Positions 27,247-36,251 of a DNA stretch of 64,000 nt are shown here, in pieces. The stretch is from JAICXG01 sp036494545. GTDB taxonomy: Bacteria > Verrucomicrobiota > Verrucomicrobiia > Chthoniobacterales > UBA10450. Under the pieces are notes generated by a model. The model ran no database searches, was not told where the DNA came from, and saw only the letters and a program-made list of their open reading frames with translations. The position numbers were made by a program, and so were the translations under genes. The stretch lies in assembly GCA_036494545.1 (NCBI GenBank), contig DASXOB010000016.1, positions 496,001 through 560,000 of the forward strand, written 5' to 3'. The first letter of the stretch is position 1. Every line of letters starts with the position of its first letter.

Positions 27247-28687
27247 GGGAATTGCGTGAGTCATTCTCGGATCGTGCGATCGTGAGTGTAGCCGGGATAT
27301 GATAGCTATGGCAGGTCGTGCATTCGGCCGACGCCCGCCCGGTTGGGCTATGACAGGTGACACAGGCTTCAATTCCGGGAATAAGAATGTCGGAGGTAAG
27401 CCGGCTTTGGGTGGCATGATGACAGTCATCGCATTTGACCATCGTGTGTTGCGCGTGATCGAAGTTCGACTGCGGCATCCAGCGATCGACGAAGAGCGGC
27501 CGGATGACGACCGGTGCGGCGTTAGCCACTGCTTGGACTTCATGGCACAGGGCGCAGCCATAGAATGAAGCGCGAACCCGTGGAGTAAGACCAGGCTGCG
27601 GCTTGTAGGGATCGACGACGAAAAATATCTGGCGTTCAAAATCTTCACCCGAACGGACGCGATCGCGCAGTTGCAACATTTGCCGGGTAACGAAGTTCTT
27701 TATGTCGTTAGGCTGAGTGATGCCTTTACGAACCGCAAGGTCGGCATATTGGGTCGGCAGAGTGCGAAGGAAGCCGCGAACTGCGGTGGTGCTGCCGTGG
27801 GGAAGAGTCAGCTCGGGATTCTTCGGGTCGAATTGAAGCGAGTGACAAATCTGGCATTGGCCAAGAAACGTGATGCGTTCGTTATAGCGACCGGCAGGGT
27901 CGGCGTGGTGGCAATCGATGCAATCCAGTCGATGACCGTTAATCCTGGGGATATCTGCCGCAAAATGGCGTTCGTGATTGAACCAAAGCACGTCCGGGTC
28001 GCGCGCCGGCTCGCGTTTGAGTTGGAATTGCGGATGACCGTCCCAGAAAGAGGCGAAAGTTCTGGTATAGCCATCGCGTGGTCGAGGCAGATCAAAGACT
28101 ATCTGCTGCGCTGGGTGGGGATGGCGCTGAAAACCGGTCCAGCTGAGCAAATGGCCTTTCGCCGCTGAAAGCGCCATGGTGCCGCGATCGTTGTGGCAGC
28201 TCGCACACTGCAAACTAGTGACCGCGGCCATCGGCCCAGGTCCGCGATGCTCCTGATGACAAACGGAACAGGACCGATTGGTAATCACGTTTGGCTGGTG
28301 AAAGGAATAGGTCCGCTTATCCTGAGCGGAGTGACAGGACTCGCAGTTCTTGTCGATCGGTTCAAAGGCGATGCCGCGCTGAATGCGATCCCGGAGAGTG
28401 TCCTCCAATTTGATGGGCGTCAGTCGGTTATCCCGCAGAAAGGAATCGTCATGGCAACTGGAGCAGTTGTGGACGAGGTTGGCGTGGCTGCGGGAAAGTT
28501 TCCCGGGGTTAAAGAAGCGTTCATCGCCCCGCCGCTGAAAGGCAATGATGATGGCAAGACCCAAAGAGATGGCGAAGAAACTAGCCAGAAAGCGCGCCAA
28601 AGGCCAGGATTGGACTCTCTTATAAAGATCGAGGTTACCCTGATACTTCTCTGATATGTCTTTCTGCGATCGTCGGGGTGCGGCCAT
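27158..28687 (-). CDS. Membrane-anchored decahaem c-type cytochrome
   Basis: The 509-residue product begins with a cytoplasmic stretch and a transmembrane helix at about residues 31-50. Ten C-X-X-C-H motifs follow between residues 75 and 460 (such as C-S-S-C-H, C-E-S-C-H, C-I-D-C-H-H, C-D-D-C-H-H and C-T-T-C-H). The placement predicts an inner-membrane-anchored periplasmic electron carrier. The start at 28687 was chosen because the frame upstream overlaps the next gene and is unlike a signal. It lies two bases after the stop of the b-type membrane protein, so both form one operon. The two could take electrons from the quinone pool toward the other decahaem protein; that is inference. Confidence 0.9.
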   Translation of the reverse strand: MAAPRRSQKDISEKYQGNLDLYKRVQSWPLARFLASFFAISLGLAIIIAFQRRGDERFFNPGKLSRSHANLVHNCSSCHDDSFLRDNRLTPIKLEDTLRDRIQRGIAFEPIDKNCESCHSAQDKRTYSFHQPNVITNRSCSVCHQEHRGPGPMAAVTSLQCASCHNDRGTMALSAAKGHLLSWTGFQRHPHPAQQIVFDLPRPRDGYTRTFASFWDGHPQFQLKREPARDPDVLWFNHERHFAADIPRINGHRLDCIDCHHADPAGRYNERITFLGQCQICHSLQFDPKNPELTLPHGSTTAVRGFLRTLPTQYADLAVRKGITQPNDIKNFVTRQMLQLRDRVRSGEDFERQIFFVVDPYKPQPGLTPRVRASFYGCALCHEVQAVANAAPVVIRPLFVDRWMPQSNFDHAQHTMVKCDDCHHATQSRLTSDILIPGIEACVTCHSPTGRASAECTTCHSYHIPATLTIARSENDSRNSLSAQPAPAKEWVKASVSASQLALVPDHSP

Positions 28688-28689
28688 GA

Positions 28690-29637
28690 CTAGTAGTAGT
28701 AAAGAGTAACAACCGCATGCCAGGTCGTGAGCAGAATAAGAAGAAAAGAGAACGGGACGTGCACAAAGAGCCAGGCATGCAGCCAACGATGGAGACGCAA
28801 CTGCAAGTCGAGCATGCGCCTTTCCTCGCACCAGCCCTGGACGGCGTCGACTTCCTGGCGATATTTTTCCCCGACGCTGAGACTCACGAAACGAAAAGCA
28901 TCTTCCGCATAACGTGGATCGCCGAGTCTAAGTCTATCGCCGCGTCGAGCTTTCAGATAGGGCAAGACCTGGTCCTCGAGTAATGTAACAAGTGATGCTT
29001 CTGCGGCAGAGTCAGACGTCATCACCGCGCTGGGCGTTTCCAGCGCACTTCCAGCTGGCGTGGGCCTGTGCGGCGTGGCTGCAGAACGTTGGAGCGAATC
29101 GCGCAGTTCTTTGGCGGACCGATAGAGCTGGGAGCAGATAAAAGGGATCTGTTGGTAAACCGTCTCAGACGGTAACCGCTCCGTCATCAGTCGCGGCAGG
29201 CGGTGTTGCAGGTATAAGCCGTAGATGCCGCTGATCATGACAACGGCATAAAGAGACATCAACAGGGTAGTCATGGGACTGCCCAGCCGAAAACCGCTAT
29301 GGAAAAGGACCAGCGGGATAGTGAGAAGAGTTAACCAAATATGTGCGCGCATCCATTGTTGGATGGTGCCAATGGGCCAGAGAGGAATCCTTTTTCGCAG
29401 ACTAAGAAGCGCCCCAAAGATAAAGATCGCAAAGGAAATGGTGCCAAAGACAAGACCGACGGGGGTGCCGCCAATGCTGCGATGTCCCGAAGCATCTTGC
29501 ACGAAGAGAGACGGCAAGCTCACCCCAGGCGGGAGTTGTGCCGGGTCAAAATTGCCGAGATAGATCCAGAGAGACGCGATCGTCGCAAGAATGACAAAGA
29601 GAAACCATGGTATGTGTGAGCGGTTAAAAATTCGCAT
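28690..29637 (-). CDS. Integral membrane protein, probable b-type haem/quinol-linked subunit
   Basis: The 315-residue product has about five membrane helices. Histidines sit in suitable helix positions: M-R-A-H-I-W-L and L-F-H-S-G-F in helices 3, and L-H-R-W-L-H-A-W-L-F-V-H plus T-W-H-A-V-V in the last helices. A charged soluble loop lies at residues 150-270. I do not recognise the exact family; it resembles di-haem cytochrome b membrane subunits that exchange electrons with periplasmic multihaem cytochromes. It is first in a two-gene operon with the decahaem cytochrome. The ATG at 29637 precedes the first helix; the TTG at 29652 is less likely. Confidence 0.65.
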   Translation of the reverse strand: MRIFNRSHIPWFLFVILATIASLWIYLGNFDPAQLPPGVSLPSLFVQDASGHRSIGGTPVGLVFGTISFAIFIFGALLSLRKRIPLWPIGTIQQWMRAHIWLTLLTIPLVLFHSGFRLGSPMTTLLMSLYAVVMISGIYGLYLQHRLPRLMTERLPSETVYQQIPFICSQLYRSAKELRDSLQRSAATPHRPTPAGSALETPSAVMTSDSAAEASLVTLLEDQVLPYLKARRGDRLRLGDPRYAEDAFRFVSLSVGEKYRQEVDAVQGWCEERRMLDLQLRLHRWLHAWLFVHVPFSFLLILLTTWHAVVTLYYY

Positions 29638-29797
29638 TCGGCAGAACCTCAACCAGGTGTTTTATGGAGATCTTTCTCGACAACAGCGCGAGAATACTCT
29701 TCCTGGATTTGGAGGGAAGAACTTTTCGTTCGTTAGGCGAGGGAGGTCCTGATTTTCCCCACCCGGGCGGACTTTTCGTCAGCGTCTCGAGAGAGAA

Positions 29798-32700
29798 TCA
29801 AGGGCAGGAATCCTTCAGGCAAGGGTTGCCGAAGTAGGCTTCGACGAGGGCGACGCCAGTCGTGCCCCCAGCTCCCCGCACGATCGCGGTATAAGCCCCT
29901 TCACCGGCCGGCAGCGTGAACAGGATGGCGGATTCGAAATGGTTCGTTGGCGCGAGTCCAGTTGCATTTAACGCATCTTGATCACCGGTCACCCAGTTGT
30001 CATTAGTCACGATCGTCCCGTCCGGCTTATGTAATTCGAGGACTGGGTCGGCCAAGGCGCCATTGACTCCAAAGGACGCCAGGCTGGGTCCAATTCCACG
30101 AATGACAACCTGGATCGGGTCGGCGCTTTGACTTATGAACCCGCCAATCATGACGCTCTCATCGCTCTGCACAAGCCCACGGGTGGAGATGTTGGCCAGC
30201 TGTGCCTGGCTTGATAAATCCAGACTCGCCGCTCCCAGGTTATATATCTCTACCAGGCCAACTCCGGTCTGGCCATTTGCTCCACGCATAATGGCGGTAT
30301 AAGAGCCTTGTTCGACCGCGCTCAGAATCGCGGACTCAAGAGAATTTGTGGGGGCCAAACTGGTATTGTAAATGGCGGTTTCCTGGCTACCGCCGGCCAG
30401 GTTATTCTTCCAGTCGTCATTGGTCGCCAGAACGGAGGAGCTGGCATGAAGCTCCAGATACGGATTAGGCAAAGGGCCGTCTACGGAAAGTGACGGGCCT
30501 ATTCCGCGTGTCACCAATTTCAGCGGCGAATTGCCCTGGGTGATGAATCCGCCGATAAGCACATTATCGCCTGTTCCCACCCTTAGCCGGGTGGAGATGT
30601 TGGCCGCGCCTGTAGGAGGAAGAAAGAATAAATCCTTTGCCGCGCATCCATTGGAATTGCACGCAATAATCTCAGTGTTACTAATTATACCGCCTGCCAC
30701 CAGAGGTCCACCGCTGAGAGCAATGCTATCTTGCGACGTTCCGGAAATGATTCCTTTCACGGAATCAATCGTCAGGCCAGCGGGAAGGGGACCAATGGTT
30801 GCGAAGGTTGTCGGTTCGGTACTCGTACTGGAGGCGACGATTGTGTACTTGAAAGGCTGACCCTTAATAAGTGTTGCACTCCCATAGCTGGTGATGACGG
30901 GGAACGCTGGGTCTGAGGTGAAGGTAAATTGCAAAGTGGACGTGGCAGACATTCCTGAGTCGCTCACAGTTAGCGCCACCGCAAAGCTTCCGTCCAAGGT
31001 TGGGACGCCTGAGATTTCTCCGGTCATTGCATTGACCGCGAGCCCGGGAGGTAGAGCGGAAACACTTAGCTGTGTGCCTGGGCCGCCGCCGGTTGTGTGC
31101 ACTTGGAAAGTAAATGGACTGCCCGTTCGTCCAGTGACACTTGTTCCGCTGGCCAAGTTGAGACCTAAAGGTAACGCATTGACATTTAGCGCCAGGATGG
31201 CCATTCCACTGCCATCGGGATTCGTGGCAGTCAGCGAAATCTCCGTAATGCCGACTTTCTCAGGAATTCCACTAATGAAACCGCGCACAGTATCGATGAA
31301 AAGTCCAGCTGGGAGGTTCGTGGCATCATAACTCGTCGGTGAACCTGTGGCGACGATCTGATAGATGAAAAATTGCCCGACGGTAGCAGTGGTAGAGAAA
31401 GGGCTAATGATATCCGGTGGCGGCGAGGTTTGGGAGGCACCTATGTTCAAAGCCTGTGTCTTCGAGCCGGTGCCGCCGGCATTGGTCGCACTGATTGTGA
31501 TACTGAAATTGCCGGCTTCGGTTGAGCTTCCGTCGATAATTCCCGTGTCGGAATGAACCGTTAGGCCGGAAGGCAGTCCGGTCGCACCGAAGCTCAAGAT
31601 GGGAGGATTGCTTGCCGTAATTTGGTAACTGAAGGGTTGTCCCTTAGTCGTATCAGGGAAAGGGCCACTCGTGATCTCTGGTGGAGGAGGGGGCGGCGCT
31701 GGGTTAATGGTTAGAGTTAGAACGGCCGAGCCGGTGCCGCCACTGTTGGTCGCGGTGATGGTAATCATGAATGTGCCATCCGTTGCCGGCGTTCCGTTAA
31801 TGACACCACTGCTTTGATCGACCTGCAATCCGTCGGCTAATGGGTCGGCGTTAAAACTGACCGGACTATTTGTGGCAGTTATCTGATAGGTGAAGAACTG
31901 CCCAACAGTAGCCGTAGCCGATAAGGGACTGGTAATAACGGGAGGATTTTGGGCTGCCGTAACTTCCAGGCTTAAGACTTCGGTATCCGTGCCGCCGGCG
32001 TTAGCTGCGCTAATGTTTACCGGAAATGTTCCGATAACCGTCGGTGTCCCGGCGATAAGTCCGGTGCCCGGGTCACATGTGAGTCCAGCGGGCAACCCAG
32101 TGGCATTGAAGGTAGTCGGTAAGTTCGTCGCGCTGATTTGATATGAAAACGACTGTCCCACGGGCGCGGTGACAGATAACGAGCTGTCGATAACTGGTGC
32201 GAGAGTGAGGAAGAAGTTGCGCACGGTCTCGACAAACTGGCCTTGTCCATCAGGCTTGCCGGTGGCATAGAAGCCGCGGGCGCGAACAAACAGATTTTGT
32301 GAGACACTGAAGTGTTGGCCGCCTAATTGCCAACCACCGAGGACGCGGACCGGATCCGGCAAAGGATTATAAGTTATCCCATCGCTCGATAATTCGAAAG
32401 TAACTCTGTCGACCTCAGGCGAGGCTCCGCTCCGAGACCAGGTGAGAGTGGTGGCCGTGTTATCGATAGCTAAGTCCTGAAAAGCGACATCCGTGTTGGT
32501 AAGCCTGGCTATCTTGCTGCGCGGAGTTGTCCCCCCGTCGCCTATTTGATTAAAGCTTCCGCCCACCAGAATTTTGCCATCCGCTTGAACAGTCAGGGCA
32601 CGCAGGGCGTCATCGGCGTCAGGGTCAAGATCATCGAGCGCTCCGTTCGGAGCTAGTCGGCCAATACGATTGCGAGGAGTGGTGCCCCCGTTGCCTAGGA

Positions 32701-34798
32701 AGGTGAATTCTCCCGCGGCCAGAATCTTGCCATCGGTCTGAAGCGCCAAAGCTAAAACGTCTGTCTTGCCATCGGCAGGGGCGGCCCCCGGATTAAATTC
32801 GTCATCCAGTCCTCCATTGATCGTCAGGCGTCCGATGAGTAAACGATCAGCGCCATCAAGAGTCGTAAACTCTCCGCTGAGCAGGATGTTGGCATCAGGT
32901 TGCAGCAGCAGAGCGAAAACGTCTCCATTGACAGTGGCTGCGAATGCCGGGTCTACAGTTCCTTCGGGAGTTAGTCGGACGATATGGGAGGTGAACACTC
33001 CGCCGGCTAAGATATTATCATCCTGCTGTAGAGTTAGAACCTCGACTCGCGCATCAAGGTTGGCATCAGAATTAAAAGTAGGATCGACCTCACCGTTCTC
33101 GAGCAGCCGGCCAATACGGTTATGGGAGACGCCGCCGAGGTTAGCGAAATCGCCGCCAAGCAAGAGTTTCCCATCAGGTTGCAGGGCCAGGGCGATGACA
33201 TTGTTGTCCGGTGCAGGATTCACAAAATCGGGATCAAGCTCCCCGTCGGGAGTAAGTCGTGCGACGAACTTCTGCGAATCGTCCCCTTTAATTGCAGTAA
33301 AGTTTCCGCCGACAACAATCTTGCCGTCGGATTGCACCGCCAGGGCTTGGACATTGCTGCTGGCATCCGGATCGAAATCCAGATCGAGCGAGCCATCGGG
33401 GTTGACTCGGCCGATGTTATTGCGATCAAACGTACCGGTGCCACCGCCGCCTAGATGAGTAAAGAACCCGCCGACAATAATCTTCCCATCAGGTTGGATC
33501 GCTATTGCTCTGACATCATTGTCGGCCCCCGGGTCGAAGTTAGTATCAAGCTTGCCGCTCGGATAAAGACGCCCTATTCGGCTGCGGCCCGAGCCGCCCA
33601 GGGAACTGAAGGTTCCGCCGGCCAGAATGTTGCCGTCCGGTTGGACAGTGAAAGAGAAGACATCGCTATCCGCTACTGGATCGAAATCCGGATCTACCTC
33701 GCCAGCTGGAGTAAGTCGCCCAACGCGGTGACGTGGTATGACTCCTGTGCCACCTCCAAGGAAGTCAAAGAATCCGCCGACCAGAATTTTACCGTCGGGT
33801 TGGACCGCCAAACCTTCGACCATCGAGTTTGCGCCAGGATTGAAGTCCAGGTCAACCGTGCCATCGGTATTTACTCGCGCGATGGACATGCGTGACTGAG
33901 AGCCGACACTGGTAAAGCCGCCACCGATTACCGCTTTGCCATCCGCTTGCATGGCGAGAGTAAGAACCTTGGCGTTCACATTGGGATCTATGAAACTCAT
34001 GTCGAGTGTGCCATCAGGCTGGAGGCGTCCCATGTTATTGCGCGTGGTATGACCGGCGTCTCCGCCACCCAGGAGTGTAAAATCTCCCGCGACCACGATC
34101 TTGCCATCGGGTTGCAGCGCGAGACATAGGACATTGCCATTCGAGCCAGGATTAAAGCCCATATCGAGAGAGCCTTCGGCATCGGCATTCAGCCGACCAA
34201 TCTTACTCCGCTGGTTATGGCCGAAGTCACCACCACCCAGCAGGGCGAAGGCGCCGCCGACCACAATCTTGCCATCAGGCTGTATCAGGACAGCTTCGAC
34301 GTTGCCATCCGCGCCGGGATTGAAGTCCATATCAAGTGTGCCGTCCGCATTAAGTCGTCCGATCTTGTTGCGCGGCATTCCGCCTAACGAGACAAAATTG
34401 CCGACGACTACAATCTTCCCATCGGATTGGACAGCGAAATCCTTGATTTCCTGGTCGGCGTTGGGATCGACGAAAGTGGTATCGACGCTGCCATCCCGAT
34501 TCAACCGTCCTATGTCGCCATAGGTGCTACCCCCAATCTGGCTAAAATTCCCGGCAATCAGGATTGTGCCATCCGCCTGGACCACCATTTGGTTGATGTT
34601 AAACCCGGTCACATTGGGATCGAAGCCGTCGAGCGCGGATTGGCTGCAAATCCCGGCGATCAGAATCAGAAATACCCCGAGGATTGTGGTGCGAACGAGG
34701 AATATCCAAGCATGATTGATGGCTCGATAACTGGTCGTCAGCGCGAGCGTCTCAACATATGATCGGACGCGAGCGCCTCGATTTGGCGAGCTGTTCAT
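29798..34798 (-). CDS. Giant secreted protein: 14 delta-60 repeats, 6 Ig-like domains, C-terminal repeat domain
   Basis: The 1666-residue product has an N-terminal membrane/signal helix near residues 36-52. Fourteen delta-60 repeats (pattern A-V-Q-X-D-G-K-I-X-V-G-G-X-F, DUF5122) follow, probably forming a beta-propeller. Six putative-Ig (He_PIG) domains come next (P-P-V-I-T-S-P ... G-T-P). Two copies of an ordered C-terminal domain (A-N-I-S-T-R-G, V-E-A-Y-F-G) end the protein at N-P-C-L-K-D-S-C-P. It is probably a surface or secreted adhesin-like protein; no enzymatic function is visible. I chose the start at 34798 since the longer frame runs through the cytochrome gene on the other strand. 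Only one 9-mer copy (34382) is present. Confidence 0.85.
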   Translation of the reverse strand: MNSSPNRGARVRSYVETLALTTSYRAINHAWIFLVRTTILGVFLILIAGICSQSALDGFDPNVTGFNINQMVVQADGTILIAGNFSQIGGSTYGDIGRLNRDGSVDTTFVDPNADQEIKDFAVQSDGKIVVVGNFVSLGGMPRNKIGRLNADGTLDMDFNPGADGNVEAVLIQPDGKIVVGGAFALLGGGDFGHNQRSKIGRLNADAEGSLDMGFNPGSNGNVLCLALQPDGKIVVAGDFTLLGGGDAGHTTRNNMGRLQPDGTLDMSFIDPNVNAKVLTLAMQADGKAVIGGGFTSVGSQSRMSIARVNTDGTVDLDFNPGANSMVEGLAVQPDGKILVGGFFDFLGGGTGVIPRHRVGRLTPAGEVDPDFDPVADSDVFSFTVQPDGNILAGGTFSSLGGSGRSRIGRLYPSGKLDTNFDPGADNDVRAIAIQPDGKIIVGGFFTHLGGGGTGTFDRNNIGRVNPDGSLDLDFDPDASSNVQALAVQSDGKIVVGGNFTAIKGDDSQKFVARLTPDGELDPDFVNPAPDNNVIALALQPDGKLLLGGDFANLGGVSHNRIGRLLENGEVDPTFNSDANLDARVEVLTLQQDDNILAGGVFTSHIVRLTPEGTVDPAFAATVNGDVFALLLQPDANILLSGEFTTLDGADRLLIGRLTINGGLDDEFNPGAAPADGKTDVLALALQTDGKILAAGEFTFLGNGGTTPRNRIGRLAPNGALDDLDPDADDALRALTVQADGKILVGGSFNQIGDGGTTPRSKIARLTNTDVAFQDLAIDNTATTLTWSRSGASPEVDRVTFELSSDGITYNPLPDPVRVLGGWQLGGQHFSVSQNLFVRARGFYATGKPDGQGQFVETVRNFFLTLAPVIDSSLSVTAPVGQSFSYQISATNLPTTFNATGLPAGLTCDPGTGLIAGTPTVIGTFPVNISAANAGGTDTEVLSLEVTAAQNPPVITSPLSATATVGQFFTYQITATNSPVSFNADPLADGLQVDQSSGVINGTPATDGTFMITITATNSGGTGSAVLTLTINPAPPPPPPEITSGPFPDTTKGQPFSYQITASNPPILSFGATGLPSGLTVHSDTGIIDGSSTEAGNFSITISATNAGGTGSKTQALNIGASQTSPPPDIISPFSTTATVGQFFIYQIVATGSPTSYDATNLPAGLFIDTVRGFISGIPEKVGITEISLTATNPDGSGMAILALNVNALPLGLNLASGTSVTGRTGSPFTFQVHTTGGGPGTQLSVSALPPGLAVNAMTGEISGVPTLDGSFAVALTVSDSGMSATSTLQFTFTSDPAFPVITSYGSATLIKGQPFKYTIVASSTSTEPTTFATIGPLPAGLTIDSVKGIISGTSQDSIALSGGPLVAGGIISNTEIIACNSNGCAAKDLFFLPPTGAANISTRLRVGTGDNVLIGGFITQGNSPLKLVTRGIGPSLSVDGPLPNPYLELHASSSVLATNDDWKNNLAGGSQETAIYNTSLAPTNSLESAILSAVEQGSYTAIMRGANGQTGVGLVEIYNLGAASLDLSSQAQLANISTRGLVQSDESVMIGGFISQSADPIQVVIRGIGPSLASFGVNGALADPVLELHKPDGTIVTNDNWVTGDQDALNATGLAPTNHFESAILFTLPAGEGAYTAIVRGAGGTTGVALVEAYFGNPCLKDSCP

Positions 34799-34999
34799 AG
34801 GAGTGGTATTGGGGTCGTTTACCAAGATAGTGGTCTCTTCGTCGAGAACTATCTCGCGACAGCTAACAATAGTCTTCCCTTCGGCGTCCAGAGCTCCGTC
34901 GCCAATTGCCACAAAGTTAAGGTTGCCGCGCAAATTGTTAATTTGGTCCGTCGCTTTGTGTTGGTCTTTTAATCGGCAAAGCCTCATAACAATCGCGAA

Positions 35000-36151
35000 A
35001 TGAGACGCGGCCTCCGAGATCGATTCGTTTTTGCGCTGTTCCTTTCGCTGGCGAACTTTGATCCGGCGTCGGCGAGATCGGTTCAGCCTAACGACGCTCG
35101 TTTCGTCGGCGCGGCCGGTTGTCAATCGTCCTATTGCCACGGCGCGGGGGAAAAACACAGCCAATATCTCACCTGGGTGCAGCAGGATTTTCACGCCCGG
35201 TCGTACGCTGTGCTCGTCAACGCCCGCTCGGCGCGTATGGCCGAAACGCTTTCCCTGCCACTGGCGCAGACCAGCGCCCGCTGCACAGTCTGTCATTCTC
35301 CGTTTCAAGCCATGGCGCCTGCTCGTCTCGCGCCAACTGCACATCCTGACGAAGGCGTTTCTTGCGAGAGTTGTCATGGTGCCGCTGGCACGTGGTTGCG
35401 CGGTCATACGCGCAAGGATTGGACATATGCCATCGATGTCGGCGCCGGAATGCGAGATATGCGCAACTTGTATGTTCGCGCTAACACCTGCGTTGCCTGC
35501 CACCAAAACCTGGACGCAGATCTGCTCGCGGCCGGTCATCCCGAGCTAACCTTTGAGCTCGACAGCCAATCGGTAAACGAACCGAAGCATTGGCGGGAAG
35601 ACGATCCATGGAATGGTCCGCGGTCCTGGCTTGTCGGACAGGCGGTCGCGTTGCGAGAGACGAGTTGGATGCTGGCAAGAAGCGAAGCGCTCGAGCCCAA
35701 GACGGCCGCGCAGTGGAGTGCCCTCAGCTGGCTCCTCGGAAAAGCGACGGCGAATCAACCAAAATTACAGGTTATCAATGCTCCCGGGCAAAATGCGACA
35801 CGCTCGGAGTTTGCGCTCGTTCAGGAACAGGCCGACCTGCTTGCCCGACAGGCGGCGTCGGTCGCATGGAATTCTTACCGCACAAAATCAATGTTTCAGG
35901 CGATCGCGGCTGCGGGCTCCGCTGCACCGTCACCTGTCGCCTCATCTGACTTGCTCTTTCGTCGTGCCAGCCGTTTGGTACTTGGACTCGACCGGCTGTC
36001 ACGTTCGCTGCCTCAGCAAACCAATTCCGCAACAATCAACACCGCCTTGGAAACACTGCGGGCTGACGCGCGGAGGCAGTCTGAGTTTCAGCCGGCAAAA
36101 TTTGCCACGGACCTCGCCATTTTTCGCGGGACAATCACGACCATGCCATAA
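35000..36151 (+). CDS. Cytochrome c554-like multihaem protein
   Basis: The 383-residue product has a signal peptide (FALFLSLANFDPASA). Three regular haem sites are C-T-V-C-H, C-E-S-C-H and C-V-A-C-H. A fourth, C-Q-S-S-Y-C-H near residue 40, has an unusual four-residue gap (CX4CH). Spacing and histidines (W-V-Q-Q-D-F-H-A-R-S-Y) match the cytochrome c554/multihaem family (PF13435). It is periplasmic or extracellular, likely an electron carrier to or from the decahaem proteins. It diverges from the giant surface protein; the roughly 200-base gap must hold promoters for both. The second half lacks haem sites and is alpha-helical. Confidence 0.8.
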   Translation: MRRGLRDRFVFALFLSLANFDPASARSVQPNDARFVGAAGCQSSYCHGAGEKHSQYLTWVQQDFHARSYAVLVNARSARMAETLSLPLAQTSARCTVCHSPFQAMAPARLAPTAHPDEGVSCESCHGAAGTWLRGHTRKDWTYAIDVGAGMRDMRNLYVRANTCVACHQNLDADLLAAGHPELTFELDSQSVNEPKHWREDDPWNGPRSWLVGQAVALRETSWMLARSEALEPKTAAQWSALSWLLGKATANQPKLQVINAPGQNATRSEFALVQEQADLLARQAASVAWNSYRTKSMFQAIAAAGSAAPSPVASSDLLFRRASRLVLGLDRLSRSLPQQTNSATINTALETLRADARRQSEFQPAKFATDLAIFRGTITTMP

Positions 36152-36251
36152 TATGCTAACGAAGGCAGCCATGCCTAACGACTCAAAGACTTACCGGGAA
36201 ATAAAGTGAAACTCTGCCTTAATAATATCGCAAATTTCTCGGACTGATACC

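Noticed and set aside
32766..33458. Long plus-strand frames opposite the giant surface protein
   Set aside because: Their Ser/Pro/Arg-rich sequence is the mirror of the delta-60 repeats, without own features.
29798..34798. Regular repeats resembling a CRISPR array or tandem DNA repeats
   Set aside because: The period and conserved residues are those of protein repeats (delta-60 and Ig-like); the DNA copies are diverged and lack spacers.
34799..35539. A 247-residue N-terminal extension of the giant surface protein
   Set aside because: It overlaps the haem-motif-bearing cytochrome gene on the other strand and has no signal peptide; the start at 34798 gives one.
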